Assembly (NCBI GenBank): GCA_034437655.1
Contig: DAOTTU010000001.1
Span: 11,669-75,668 of the forward strand
DNA from: J027 sp034437655
GTDB taxonomy: Bacteria > Chloroflexota > Anaerolineae > Aggregatilineales > J027
Length of the DNA: 64,000 nucleotides
Reading direction: 5' to 3'
Below the pieces are notes generated by a model that worked only from the letters and a program-made list of their open reading frames with translations, made no database searches and was not told the DNA's origin. Both the position numbers and the translations under genes were made by a program. This document shows positions 43,233 through 53,180 of the stretch, piece by piece. Position 1 is the stretch's first letter, and each line of letters starts with the position of its first letter.

Positions 43233-44984
43233 ATGCTCAAACCTTACCTGCCCTTCCTTGAATGGGGACGCGCTTATCAGTGGCGTTACCTCCCAGATGA
43301 CATCACTGCCGGGTTAACCGTCGCGACGATGCTCGTGCCCCAAAGCCTCGCATATGCCACATTAGCCGGCTTGCCACCCATTATGGGGCTTTATACCAGC
43401 CTGCTGCCTGTTTTCCTCTATGGGTTGCTGGGCTCAACACCTGTGCTGACACTCGGGCCGACTGCGATTACGTCGGTAATGATCTTCGCTACGCTGCAAC
43501 CACTGGCAGAAACCGAGTCTGAGGAATACATTGCGCTGGCAATTACGATGGCGCTGTTTTTGGGGCTGATCTATCTGGCGGCCGGGTTGTTGCGCCTCGG
43601 GTGGATCATTAACCTGCTCAGTCGGCCGGTGTTGCTTGGTTATGTGAATGCCGCCGCGTTAATCATCGCCTTCAGCCAGGTACAACACCTGCTCGGTATT
43701 GAAACGCCCAATAGTTCTTATCCGCACGAACTCGTCCTGCATCCGTTACTGCATCTGGATGAAGTGAACATCGCGACGTTGATACTTGCCCTGGCAGGCA
43801 TTGGGGTGATTGTCTTTTTTCGCACCCGGGTCGAAAAGCTGTTGCGTGCCATCATTCCACGTGCAACCCTGCGGCTCTACATCGTGCGTAGCGCCCCATT
43901 GGTGATCATCTTCTTGAGTATCATCGTCGTTGCCGTGTTACGCCTGGACACAAGCTACGACGTGGAAATTATCGGCGATATTCCCAGTGGCCTACCACAA
44001 GCCATTTCGCCCACAGACCTGACTTTCTCTCACAGTCCGCAGTTGATGATCGGGGCGGCGGCCATTGCTTTTGTCGGGTTTATGGAAGGCATCTCCACCG
44101 CAAACGCTTTCGCAGCCCAACAACGTCGCCGTGTGGATACCAACCAGGAGCTAATCGCGATGGGGGTAGCAAATATCGCCTCAGCGTTAAGTGGCGGGCA
44201 CGCAGGAACTACCTCGATCAGCCGTAGCGCTGTGAACTATGCAGCCGGCGCACGTTCGGGGATATCGTCAATGGTAGCGTCGTTCGTGATTCTGCTCACC
44301 GTGCTGGTATTGACACCGTTATTTTATTTTTTGCCACGAGTGACACTCTCGATCATCATTCTCACGGGCATCGTCAATTTGATTGACTTTTCGGTGGTCA
44401 GCAAAATCTGGCGTTATAGCCGCTCTGAGACTACTGCTTTTTTTGTAACGTTCATCGGTGTGTTTGTGGCTGGCATTGAAGTCGGGATTTTCGGGGGGAT
44501 TATTGCATCATATCTGTTGCATCTAGCCCGCACCTCGCGCCCACATATTGCGATTCTGGGGCGAGTCGGTAACTCCCAGACCTATGTTGACATCAGGTCC
44601 AACCCCAGCGCCCGCCTGATGCAACGCACCCTCATCATTCGCATCGACGAAAGCCTCTATTTTGGCAACATTCGCTATTTTGAGAGCTTTGTACGCAATG
44701 CAATTGCTGAATATCCGCAGACAGAATATATCGTGCTGGCTTGTGACTCAGTGAATCGCATTGACGGGACTGCACTCGAACACCTGCGCGACTTGATCAC
44801 TGAACTGGATGCTGCCAGGTTGCGCGTCTTATTTGCCGGGCTCAAGCCACAGGTATTTGTACGGTTACGGCCAATTCAGTTTGAACAAGAAATCGGCGAG
44901 GAACGCTTTTTCCCCGCCATTCATGACGCTATTCGTGAGACGGAGCCACACCCCGACCTATTGCTAGAGGAATATCATATTTGA
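43233..44984 (+). CDS. SulP-family anion transporter with STAS domain
   Basis: A 583-residue membrane protein. The SulP signature LTVATMLVPQSLAYATLAGLPP opens the membrane part of about 10-12 helices; the C-terminal STAS domain (about 470-570) has LIIRIDESLYFGNIRYFE and ACDSVNRIDGTALEHL. It may import sulfate for the sat/cysC product, or bicarbonate. The substrate cannot be told from sequence. Single gene; it converges with the epimerase gene with only six bases between stops. Confidence 0.9.
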   Translation: MLKPYLPFLEWGRAYQWRYLPDDITAGLTVATMLVPQSLAYATLAGLPPIMGLYTSLLPVFLYGLLGSTPVLTLGPTAITSVMIFATLQPLAETESEEYIALAITMALFLGLIYLAAGLLRLGWIINLLSRPVLLGYVNAAALIIAFSQVQHLLGIETPNSSYPHELVLHPLLHLDEVNIATLILALAGIGVIVFFRTRVEKLLRAIIPRATLRLYIVRSAPLVIIFLSIIVVAVLRLDTSYDVEIIGDIPSGLPQAISPTDLTFSHSPQLMIGAAAIAFVGFMEGISTANAFAAQQRRRVDTNQELIAMGVANIASALSGGHAGTTSISRSAVNYAAGARSGISSMVASFVILLTVLVLTPLFYFLPRVTLSIIILTGIVNLIDFSVVSKIWRYSRSETTAFFVTFIGVFVAGIEVGIFGGIIASYLLHLARTSRPHIAILGRVGNSQTYVDIRSNPSARLMQRTLIIRIDESLYFGNIRYFESFVRNAIAEYPQTEYIVLACDSVNRIDGTALEHLRDLITELDAARLRVLFAGLKPQVFVRLRPIQFEQEIGEERFFPAIHDAIRETEPHPDLLLEEYHI

Positions 44985-44990
44985 GGCGTG

Positions 44991-45944
44991 TTACTGTTGT
45001 CGATACCAGGCAACCGTGCGCTTCAGACCTTCGTCAAAGTCCACCACAGGCGCAAAGTCTAATAGTTCACGGGCTTTGTCGATCCCCGCTTGTGAATGCA
45101 GGATGTCACCAGCGCGTGGCGGATCATGTTGGGGCGCAAATTCTGTCCCCAGGATAGTGTTGAGTTTGTCCACCAGTGCCAGCAAGGAGACGTTTCCCCC
45201 CGTGGCCATATTCATAACCTCACCAATCGCATCCGGCGCACTCGCCGCCAGCAGATTGCCATACACCACATTGTCGATGTACGTAAAATCGCGTGATTGG
45301 TGCCCATCGCCATAAATGATGGGTGGTTGGTCGTTCAACATCCGGGTGATGAATTTGGGGATTACCGCCGCATATTGTGAAGTTGGGTCCTGCCGGGGAC
45401 CGAAGACGTTGAAATACCGTAACGCCACCGTTTCAAGCTGATAGGTGTGCCAGAACGTACGACAATATTGTTCGCCCATCAGTTTCGCCGCGCCATAGGG
45501 TGAAATCGGATCGTTGGGCAGCGTTTCAACTTTGATCTGCTCGGCGGCATCGCCATAAGCCGACGACGAGGCCGCATAGACTACGCGCCGCACACCAGCA
45601 TCACGCGCAGCCACAAGCACACTCAGCGTACCGGTAACGCAATGTTCATGGGTTGCCAGCGGGTTCTTGACACTACGCGGAACAGAAGCCAGCGCCGCCT
45701 GATGAAAGACGATCTCTGCCCCCTGAAAGATTTGCGTGATGGCCTCAGTGTCAAGAATACTCTGCTCGTGATAGGTGAAATCCCCGTTGAGAGATTCAAG
45801 ATGCTCAATGTTGGCACGTTTACCCGTCAACAGATTATCAATTACATGCACGGCATGTCCGTCTCGCAGCAGATGCTCGGCAATGTGAGAGCCGATAAAG
45901 CCAGCCCCCCCGGTCACGACATAAGTTGTTGCCACAGCTCGCAC
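44991..45944 (-). CDS. NAD-dependent sugar-nucleotide epimerase (GalE/WbpP-like)
   Basis: A 317-residue extended short-chain dehydrogenase. The Rossmann motif GGAGFIGSHIAEHL is at about residue 12; the catalytic Ser and YGAAK motif (SPYGAAKLMGEQY) follow at about 150. RYFNVFGPRQDP resembles UDP-GlcNAc 4-epimerases such as WbpP and TviC. It is directly downstream of a UDP-sugar dehydrogenase, which fits synthesis of a UDP-N-acetylhexosaminuronic acid for a surface polysaccharide. Confidence 0.85.
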   Translation of the reverse strand: MRAVATTYVVTGGAGFIGSHIAEHLLRDGHAVHVIDNLLTGKRANIEHLESLNGDFTYHEQSILDTEAITQIFQGAEIVFHQAALASVPRSVKNPLATHEHCVTGTLSVLVAARDAGVRRVVYAASSSAYGDAAEQIKVETLPNDPISPYGAAKLMGEQYCRTFWHTYQLETVALRYFNVFGPRQDPTSQYAAVIPKFITRMLNDQPPIIYGDGHQSRDFTYIDNVVYGNLLAASAPDAIGEVMNMATGGNVSLLALVDKLNTILGTEFAPQHDPPRAGDILHSQAGIDKARELLDFAPVVDFDEGLKRTVAWYRQQ

Positions 45945-47267
45945 CTAGCTTTCCATAGAAAGGCCGATAACGACCTTTTCGGGCACGGTTTTCTTAATTG
46001 CGTTGCGTGTATCAATCACCAGACCACTGTGCGCAGCAATGAATTTCCAGTCAAATGCATCGTGGTCAGTCACCACCACAACACAATCTAATGATTCGAG
46101 CCATTCAGCGGTTAATTCATCACCAACTGACAGTCGATCGTTCGAAAGCATGACTTGCTCAACGTGCGGGTCTGTCCATGTGACATCTGCGCCACGTTGT
46201 TCAAGTAATTCAATGATGTCAAGCGCCGGGCTTTCGCGCACATCGTCCACATTTTTCTTGTACGCAACCCCGAGGATACCCACCCGCGACCCGCGCACTG
46301 CTTTGGCGTGTTCGTTCAAGGCGTAAATCACTTTATCAATCACATACAACGGCATCGAGGTGTTGATTTCGCTGGCTAGCTCGATGAAGCGGGCATTGTA
46401 ATTCAACGTTTTCAGCTTCCAGCTCAAATAATGCGGGTCTAGCGGAATGCAGTGACCACCGAGCCCCGGCCCGGGATAGTGTGGCATGAAGCCAAACGGT
46501 TTGGTTGCGGCTGCCTGAATCACTTCCCAGACATCAATTTGCAGTTTGTCACACATAATCGCGACTTCGTTGGCCAGAGCAATGTTAACAGCGCGGAAGG
46601 TGTTTTCTAGCAGCTTAACCATTTCGGCACTGGTCGTTGATGAGACAGGTACAACACTATCGATGACCTGTGAATAATACGTCTCACCGATTTCGCTACA
46701 GGCAGGCGTTATACCGCCAACAACACGTGGAATATTCTTGACATTATACACCGGGTTGGCAGGATCAATGCGTTCTGGTGAGAAGACCACAAATACATCT
46801 TCACCGACAGTAAAGCCTTGTTCAACCACACGCGGAACAACAATTTCTTCAGTTGTACCGGGGTAGGTTGTACTTTCGAGGCTGATGAGCATTCCGGCAT
46901 GAATGCTTTCTCGAAGGCTATCAGCGGCTTGAATCACATAGGTCAAGTCCGGGTCTTTTGTTTTGCGGAGCGGGGTTGGCACACAGAGACTGACAGCATC
47001 GGCTTCTTGCAAGGCTTGGTAGTCGGTCGTTGCCTTGAACTTGCCATTGTCGACAATTGTTTTCAGCCGCTCTGACGAAAGGTCTATAATGTAACTGGTT
47101 CCTGCATTGAGTTTAGCGACCTTGTCTTCGGCCACATCAACACCAATGACACTAAATCCTGCTTCGGCAAAGGCAACTGCAAGCGGCAACCCTACATAAC
47201 CCAGCCCTACAACGCCAATGACAGCGGTTTTATCGGCAAACTTATCCAGCAAAACTTGCTGTTCCAT
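45945..47267 (-). CDS. UDP-N-acetyl-hexosamine 6-dehydrogenase (WbpA/TviB/WecC family)
   Basis: A 440-residue NAD-dependent enzyme oxidising a UDP-sugar to the uronic acid. GVVGLGYVGLPLAVAFAEAG is the Rossmann motif, with SPERIDPANP, the substrate-domain ENTFRAVNIALANE, and the catalytic Cys in GPGLGGHCIPLDPHYL. ATG 47267 has GGGAG seven bases upstream, better than an upstream ATG at 47285. The epimerase gene follows without a gap. Confidence 0.9.
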   Translation of the reverse strand: MEQQVLLDKFADKTAVIGVVGLGYVGLPLAVAFAEAGFSVIGVDVAEDKVAKLNAGTSYIIDLSSERLKTIVDNGKFKATTDYQALQEADAVSLCVPTPLRKTKDPDLTYVIQAADSLRESIHAGMLISLESTTYPGTTEEIVVPRVVEQGFTVGEDVFVVFSPERIDPANPVYNVKNIPRVVGGITPACSEIGETYYSQVIDSVVPVSSTTSAEMVKLLENTFRAVNIALANEVAIMCDKLQIDVWEVIQAAATKPFGFMPHYPGPGLGGHCIPLDPHYLSWKLKTLNYNARFIELASEINTSMPLYVIDKVIYALNEHAKAVRGSRVGILGVAYKKNVDDVRESPALDIIELLEQRGADVTWTDPHVEQVMLSNDRLSVGDELTAEWLESLDCVVVVTDHDAFDWKFIAAHSGLVIDTRNAIKKTVPEKVVIGLSMES

Positions 47268-47467
47268 TTTTATACTCCCATGCACCAGGCAAAGTATGTC
47301 AAATTATGTGCTGTTCAGTCTAACACACGCACCCAACGGACGCGCTATGCATTTCTGCCAGACAGATAAGATGATCATTGTCACCAGACAGGGTGTTGAT
47401 AGACACGATATAAGGATTCTCATTCAATATTCATTGACATTTTTTTCGATTAGCCTAAAAATATATT

Positions 47468-47479
47468 TAGAACATTCTA
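47468..47479 (+). promoter_or_regulatory. Palindrome upstream of the metal ABC operon
   Basis: TAGAACATTCTA, a 5-bp inverted repeat with a 2-bp spacer, lies 19 bp before the binding-protein start. A nearby TTAGCCTAA (47451-47459) loosely resembles half of a DtxR/MntR box. Metal-responsive control is expected for such operons, but the site itself is a guess. Confidence 0.3.
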
Positions 47480-47498
47480 TAAAACAGCAGGAGAAATC

Positions 47499-48542
47499 AT
47501 GATGTTCCGCATACGTAATGTAGTCCTTGCTATCGCTCTGTTGATACTGGCTACGATGGCACCCGTTGCAAGCGCCCAGGACAACGAAAGCACCCTGAAT
47601 ATCGTTACCACTACCACGCAGGCAACCGACCTCGCCACCATTCTTGCCGAAGATGTTGAGGGTGTCTCCATCACCGCGTTGATGGGGGCTGGCGTGGACC
47701 CGCATCTGTACCAACCGACATCCTCTGACATCGAAGCAATGAATGATGCCGATGTGGTTATCTACAGCGGGCTGAACCTTGAAGGGCAATTCGACGCGGT
47801 TTTTGAAGCCCTTGGTGAACAGGGTGTGCTGGTTTATGCACTGTCGCAACCTGTTAAAGACGCTGGTTTTATCATCGGGGCATTTGAAGAAGAAGCCGAT
47901 GTCGCAGGCGCAGACGACCCGCACTTCTGGTTTGACCCCCGCAACTGGGAACTTACAGCGCTCGACCTTGCCGAAACGCTGGGTGAACTTGACACAGACA
48001 ACGCCACAACCTACCTTGAAAATGCAGAGACCTATGGTGAGCAGCTACGCCTCCTCTATGAATGGGCTGATGAAGGAATGCGGACAGTGCCGGGTAATCA
48101 GCGCTATCTGGTGACATCCCATGATGCGTTCCAGTATTTCGGGGCGGCTTTTGGCTGGCGTATGGCCGCCATTCAGGGCATCAGTACGGAGGATGAAGCT
48201 GGCGTCGGGGATGTTCAAGAAACCGTCGATTTCGTGATTGCTAATGAAATTCCGGTACTGTTTGTCGAGAGTAGTATTCCGCCTGACAGTATTCAGGCCG
48301 TAGTTGAGGCCGTCGAAGACGAAGGCGGCACAGTTCGCGTCGGGCTACGGGAACTGTATTCAGATGCAATGGGCGAACCAGATACATTCGGCGGCACCTA
48401 TGTTGGCATGATCGCAGAAAATGTCTATACCATCCTGACATCGTATCAGTGCGCAGGGGTAGAAATTGACATTCCAGAATGGCCAGAAGAACTGGAACCA
48501 ACACCGTCAGAGGAACTTCTCAACCCTGATTGTGACGTCTAA
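47499..48542 (+). CDS. Zn/Mn-type ABC transporter substrate-binding protein
   Basis: A 347-residue exported protein of cluster A-I. The signal peptide is 1-26 (ending ASAQD). The metal-site residues expected for ZnuA/MntC are recognisable: GVDPHLYQP (His), DDPHFWFDP (His), SHDAFQYFG (His) and, near the end, SDAMGEP (Asp). The His-rich loop typical of ZnuA is absent, which leans towards Mn or low-capacity Zn. GGAG precedes the ATG. First gene of a four-gene transport operon. Confidence 0.88.
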   Translation: MMFRIRNVVLAIALLILATMAPVASAQDNESTLNIVTTTTQATDLATILAEDVEGVSITALMGAGVDPHLYQPTSSDIEAMNDADVVIYSGLNLEGQFDAVFEALGEQGVLVYALSQPVKDAGFIIGAFEEEADVAGADDPHFWFDPRNWELTALDLAETLGELDTDNATTYLENAETYGEQLRLLYEWADEGMRTVPGNQRYLVTSHDAFQYFGAAFGWRMAAIQGISTEDEAGVGDVQETVDFVIANEIPVLFVESSIPPDSIQAVVEAVEDEGGTVRVGLRELYSDAMGEPDTFGGTYVGMIAENVYTILTSYQCAGVEIDIPEWPEELEPTPSEELLNPDCDV

Positions 48543-48658
48543 CATGTCAGTAAACGGCTGCTGTGTGCCGTTATGATGAACTATAGAGATACACAGATCC
48601 CAGACATCAGGGGGCAGCCTTGCGTCCTGATGTCCGCTTATCAACTAACGGAGGTAGA

Positions 48659-49447
48659 ATGCAATTTAGTTCACAACAAACGCGCGCAAACCAGACTACC
48701 GCACTGGCGATTGACGACCTGACGGTGGCTTACGACAGCAAGCCCGCGCTCTGGGATGTTGATCTGGAGATTCCAGAAGGTGTTTTGCTGGGGATTGTCG
48801 GGCCCAACGGTGCAGGCAAAAGCACGCTGATAAAATCTGTACTGAACCTGATTCCACGTGCGGCCGGGACGGTTCGGTTCTATGGCAAGCCCTATGAGCA
48901 GGCGCGTTCGATTGTTGGGTATGTTCCCCAACGTGGCAGCGTCGATTGGGACTTCCCCACCTCAGTGATTGATGTCGTGACGATGGGCTTGTATGGAAAA
49001 CTGGGCTGGTTCAAGCGTCCCGGTCGTGCCGAAAAAGACCTCGCGCTGCATGCTCTGGGTCAGGTTGGCATGGCAGATTTTGCCCAGCGGCAGATCAGTC
49101 AACTTTCAGGTGGCCAACAGCAACGCACCTTTCTGGCACGAGCGCTGGTGCAAGATGCCCAGATTTACTTTATGGATGAGCCTTTCACTGCGGTCGATGC
49201 GGTGACCGAACGAGCAATTATCAATATTTTGCGCGAACTGCGTGAACGGGGCAAAACGGTGCTTGTTGTTCACCATGACTTGCAAACCGTTGAAGATTAT
49301 TTTGACTGGGTAACACTACTCAACGTCGAGATCATCGCCAGTGGCCCTACCGCCGACACATTTACACCAGAAAACCTGCGCAAAACATATGGTGGGCGTG
49401 TCGCCTACCTGGAAGACAATCAACCCACCACGCCAGCAGGAGCGTAA
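48659..49447 (+). CDS. Metal ABC transporter ATPase
   Basis: A 262-residue ABC ATPase of the ZnuC/MntB type. Walker A GPNGAGKST, Q-loop GYVPQRGSVDWDFPTSV (typical of this metal family), signature QLSGGQQQRTFLARAL, Walker B IYFMDEPF and the switch His in VVHHDLQ. ATG 48659 sits just after GGAGG; a TTG at 48620 in frame is unlikely. Three bases from the next gene. Confidence 0.93.
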   Translation: MQFSSQQTRANQTTALAIDDLTVAYDSKPALWDVDLEIPEGVLLGIVGPNGAGKSTLIKSVLNLIPRAAGTVRFYGKPYEQARSIVGYVPQRGSVDWDFPTSVIDVVTMGLYGKLGWFKRPGRAEKDLALHALGQVGMADFAQRQISQLSGGQQQRTFLARALVQDAQIYFMDEPFTAVDAVTERAIINILRELRERGKTVLVVHHDLQTVEDYFDWVTLLNVEIIASGPTADTFTPENLRKTYGGRVAYLEDNQPTTPAGA

Positions 49448-49450
49448 GCC

Positions 49451-50779
49451 ATGTTGCAACTTTCAAAAGAGGATCAACGGGTCTGGCTATTGATAGGTGC
49501 TGTCGTCATGCTGGCACTGCTATTTATTCCATTCAGTCAAATAGCGCTGGATGTTCGGTATACCTATACACTTCGCACGGTGTCGCTTGGTGGTGCGTTT
49601 TTGGGTGTTGTTAGCGGGGTGTTGGGGTGTTTTGCCGTTCTTCGCCATGAGAGCCTGATGGGTGATGCGCTTTCACATGCAGCGTTGCCGGGTGTCGGGG
49701 TTGGGTTCTTGCTTGCCGGGCGTGAACTGAGCGTGCTGCTAATAGGCGCAGGGGTCGCCAGTTGGGTTGGTGTGCAATTCATTCGTGCCGTGTTACATAC
49801 AACGCGCCTTAAACAGGACGTTGCAATGGGGATTGTATTAGCCGGATGGTTTGCTATTGGGATTGCCATTCTCACCTACATTCAATCGCGTCCAGACGCC
49901 AGCCAGGCCGGCCTTGAAACATTTATCTTTGGACAGGCGGCCACCATTGTTGCCAGCGATGTGCAGCTCATTGGCGGGGTTGGGTTTATTGCCTTCGTCG
50001 TGCTGGGGTTGTTCTGGAAGGAATTCAAGCTGGTGACCTTTGATCCTGAGTTCGCTGGCGCAAACGGATTTCGGATCGGGGCAATTAACACACTACTCTC
50101 AACGCTAATTGTCGTGGCGATTGTGTTGGGTCTACAACTGGCCGGGGTGATCTTGATGGTGGGGATGTTGATTGCGCCGGGTATTGCGGCCCGCCAATGG
50201 ACACAGAAACTTGACCAGATGGTTATTCTCGCCGGGATTTTTGGTGGATTCGCAGGTAGCACAGGCGCAATTTTAAGTGCCATTGAGGCCAATATTCCAA
50301 CCGGGCCTATGATTATCGTCGTCGCCTTTTCAATTGTGGTTGTCTCCATCACGCTTGCACCCGGACGTGGGCTGGTGTGGACGTCCCTTCGGCAACGCGC
50401 AGACCGTCGTCGCTTTGCCGCCCAAACCACACTCCGCGACCTGTACCGCTATGCACAGTCTCATGGTAGCGACACCTACCCGGTTCCAGACGCCTTCATT
50501 CGTAGTGTCGGCAGCAACTTTGTGGGTCTGGGGCTGAAACAACTGGAAAAAGCAGGCCACATTCAACCGCAGGATAACGCCTGGATACTCACCCCTACTG
50601 GCATCCAGTCCGCCACCGCAGATGCACACAACCAGCAACTCTGGGAAATCTACCGCGAATACGGCGATGAGCTACAGCTTCCACTGATTATGGAGGATCG
50701 TCAGCGCGACATTCATGAAGTGTTGCCAGAACCAGCTATCCATAAACTTGAGCAGAAATTGGAAGGAGCGTCGGTCTGA
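49451..50779 (+). CDS. Metal ABC permease 1 with C-terminal winged-helix-like extension
   Basis: A 442-residue protein. Residues 1-300 are the ABC-3 permease with about eight to nine helices, including the motif RHESLMGDALSHAALPGVGVGF. Residues about 310-442 form a soluble cytosolic domain (LRDLYRYAQSHGS, SVGSNFVGLGLKQLEKAGHI, LTPTGIQSATADAHNQQLWEIYREYG) that looks like a winged helix plus the metal-binding/dimerisation region of DtxR/MntR regulators. Such permease-regulator fusions are known; a metal-sensing gate is plausible. The TGA overlaps the next ATG. Confidence 0.88.
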   Translation: MLQLSKEDQRVWLLIGAVVMLALLFIPFSQIALDVRYTYTLRTVSLGGAFLGVVSGVLGCFAVLRHESLMGDALSHAALPGVGVGFLLAGRELSVLLIGAGVASWVGVQFIRAVLHTTRLKQDVAMGIVLAGWFAIGIAILTYIQSRPDASQAGLETFIFGQAATIVASDVQLIGGVGFIAFVVLGLFWKEFKLVTFDPEFAGANGFRIGAINTLLSTLIVVAIVLGLQLAGVILMVGMLIAPGIAARQWTQKLDQMVILAGIFGGFAGSTGAILSAIEANIPTGPMIIVVAFSIVVVSITLAPGRGLVWTSLRQRADRRRFAAQTTLRDLYRYAQSHGSDTYPVPDAFIRSVGSNFVGLGLKQLEKAGHIQPQDNAWILTPTGIQSATADAHNQQLWEIYREYGDELQLPLIMEDRQRDIHEVLPEPAIHKLEQKLEGASV

Positions 50780-52212
50780 TGCTATTCGAACTCGAACGCC
50801 TCATTATTGACCTGCTGTTGAACGTATTCTCACGCGAAGAGATCAATCAGTTCTTGCGTGACCCGCAACATACAGCCGTTATTGTCGGGAGTTTGATTGC
50901 TGTTTCTGGAGCGCTGCTCGGTACATTTTTGCTGCTACGCGGGCTGGCCCTGACCAGTGATGCCATCAGCCATACCGTCTTACTGGGAATTGTGGTCGCC
51001 TTTCTCGTAATGACAGCGCTGCCAGAGGTCGAAGCAGAGTTGTCATCCCCATGGTTGATTATCGGGGCGGCACTTTCTGGTGTGGCAACAGTCGTTCTGA
51101 CAGAGTTGATCTATCGTTCAGGGTTGGTGCGTCAGGACGCGGCGCTTGGGCTGGCGTTTCCATTACTTTTTGCGGTCTCCATCATTCTGATCTCGCGCTA
51201 TGCGGACGACGTTCATCTTGATGAACATGCTGTGATGGTTGGTGAAATTGGTGTCGCATGGGCAGACGCGAATCGCCATTGCTTTGAAAACTGTGAAACG
51301 GTTGACATAACGCCGGAAGATGAACGCGCCAACATTATTCGCGAATGTGTGAACTGTCGTGAACTCGCAATCAGTCCGCGTGATGCTGCGAATGATGACC
51401 GGGCGATTTTCCGTGAAACCTGCACCAATTGCGGTGAATACTCTCCCCGACAGGCCTTCAATGCAGGGTTTACAGAGGGTGAGCCTGTGCAGGTCTTCTG
51501 GCCGAAGTCGATTACCGTGAATGCGGTGCTGATGTTGCTGTCGGTTGGGTTCGTGACGGTATTCTACAAGGAATTGAAGCTGGCCGCCTTTGACGAAGCG
51601 CTGGCGAAGGCACTCGGTTTTCGGCCGGGTGTACTGCATTATGCCCTGATGATACTCGTCAGCCTGGTAGCAGTCGGCGCGTTCGATGCGGTGGGGTCGA
51701 TTCTCGTCATCGCGTTTTTCATCATTCCGCCGGCCGCCGCCTACCTGTTGACTGATCGCCTCGCAGTGATGCTGGTGTTGAGCGCAGTCATTGGTAGCGC
51801 GGGGGCATTTCTGGGTTATGAACTGGTCAATTATCTGGACACGTCGCCTTCAGCCGCGATGGTCCTCATGATGCTGGTACTGTTTGCGGTGACATGGATG
51901 TTGTCGCCTAAATATGGGCTGGTTTCAACAATTATTCGTCGCGCCAATCAACGCCGCCGCTTTGATAATCAGGTCGTGATGGGGCATATTTACAACCATC
52001 AACACATCGAAAGCCAGCGCCACGAACTGACCGCCGACGAGTTGCACGAGCATTTCCGCTGGTCACAAAGCAGAATGGAGCGGGTCTTGTCGCGGTTGCG
52101 TAGCGCCCACCTGATCGACATACAGCAAAATCTCATCGGGTTGACACCAGATGGCGAAGGACGGGTGCAACAGTTCCGGCAGCAAGCGTTGTCACAAAAC
52201 GCCGGACACTAG
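50779..52212 (+). CDS. Metal ABC permease 2 with cysteine-rich insertion and C-terminal winged-helix
   Basis: A 477-residue ABC-3 permease. The common core (LRGLALTSDAISHTVLLG) is interrupted after helix 4-5 by about 85 soluble residues (157-240) with three cysteine pairs: C168/C172, C190/C193 and C215/C218. These resemble zinc-ribbon knuckles. The C-terminal 90 residues carry a winged-helix-like sequence (LTADELHEHFRWSQSRMERVLSRLRSAHLIDI). The core pairs with permease 1 as a heterodimer. I do not know this insertion from characterised transporters. Confidence 0.85.
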   Translation: MLFELERLIIDLLLNVFSREEINQFLRDPQHTAVIVGSLIAVSGALLGTFLLLRGLALTSDAISHTVLLGIVVAFLVMTALPEVEAELSSPWLIIGAALSGVATVVLTELIYRSGLVRQDAALGLAFPLLFAVSIILISRYADDVHLDEHAVMVGEIGVAWADANRHCFENCETVDITPEDERANIIRECVNCRELAISPRDAANDDRAIFRETCTNCGEYSPRQAFNAGFTEGEPVQVFWPKSITVNAVLMLLSVGFVTVFYKELKLAAFDEALAKALGFRPGVLHYALMILVSLVAVGAFDAVGSILVIAFFIIPPAAAYLLTDRLAVMLVLSAVIGSAGAFLGYELVNYLDTSPSAAMVLMMLVLFAVTWMLSPKYGLVSTIIRRANQRRRFDNQVVMGHIYNHQHIESQRHELTADELHEHFRWSQSRMERVLSRLRSAHLIDIQQNLIGLTPDGEGRVQQFRQQALSQNAGH

Positions 52213-52352
52213 CTGCGGGGTTGCCACCGTCAGTTGACCCATTCTGACAGGGGCACATGAGCCAGGCCCAAATGCACTGGTGGCCAGATGCGGTCCGGGT
52301 TAGTTTTCGGTACGATTAAAGACTGACAACATTCGGAAAGGATACGCAATCC

Positions 52353-53180
52353 ATGACTATGACATTTGCACTCGACAGCACCGTAACGCTTCACAACGGC
52401 GTTGAAATGCCACGCTTTGGACTCGGCACCTACAAAACCGACGCCGCCACCGAAGCCGAACAAGCCGTTCACGCTGCACTGAATGCTGGCTATCGGGCTG
52501 TTGACACGGCCGCGCTGTATGGGAACGAGGCCGAGGTTGGCAAAGCAGTGCTAGAAAGCGATGTCCCGCGTGAGGACGTTTTTGTGACCAGCAAGGCGTG
52601 GGTAGACCACCTCAGCTATGATGGGGCCCACAAAGCCTTTAACGACAGTATGGAAAAGCTCGGTTTTGATACCCTCGATCTATACTTGATTCACTGGCCA
52701 GTCAATGACTGGCAGGGAGCCTGGCGTGCCTTTGAGGAGATTTATCAGTCGGGGCGGGTGCGGGCCATCGGTGTCAGCAATTTCCTGGAACATCATCTGG
52801 ATGAGCTGCTGTCATTTGCCACAGTGCGCCCGATGGTGAATCAAGTCGAGTTACACCCACATCTCCAGCAACCCACCCTGCGCACCTTCTGCCACGATAA
52901 CGACATTCAAGTAACGGCGTGGTCGCCCATTAAAAAGGGGGCAGTGCTCGATATGCCTGAAATCGTGGAAATCAGCGAACGGCACAACAAAAACGCCGTA
53001 CAGGTCACGCTCCGTTGGATGTTGCAAATTGGACTATTGACGATACCAAAATCTGCGAAAACACACCGCATTAAAGGCAACGCCGACCTTTTCGACTTTG
53101 TGCTGACCGACGCCGAAATCGACACCATCAATGGGCTGGACCGTGACGAGCGTATCGGGCCACACCCTGATCATTTCTAG
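52353..53180 (+). CDS. Aldo-keto reductase
   Basis: A 275-residue NADPH-dependent TIM-barrel reductase. The tetrad elements are present: VDTAALYGNE (Asp, Tyr), VTSKAW (Lys) and LYLIHWPV (His), with the nucleotide-binding IPKSAKTHRI near the end. It resembles the 2,5-diketo-gluconate reductase group. The substrate is unknown. Its last four bases overlap the stop of the convergent PIN gene. Confidence 0.9.
   Translation: MTMTFALDSTVTLHNGVEMPRFGLGTYKTDAATEAEQAVHAALNAGYRAVDTAALYGNEAEVGKAVLESDVPREDVFVTSKAWVDHLSYDGAHKAFNDSMEKLGFDTLDLYLIHWPVNDWQGAWRAFEEIYQSGRVRAIGVSNFLEHHLDELLSFATVRPMVNQVELHPHLQQPTLRTFCHDNDIQVTAWSPIKKGAVLDMPEIVEISERHNKNAVQVTLRWMLQIGLLTIPKSAKTHRIKGNADLFDFVLTDAEIDTINGLDRDERIGPHPDHF

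Noticed and set aside
44985..44990. Terminator between the convergent SulP and epimerase genes
   Set aside because: Only six bases separate the stops, and no hairpin with a T-run is visible.
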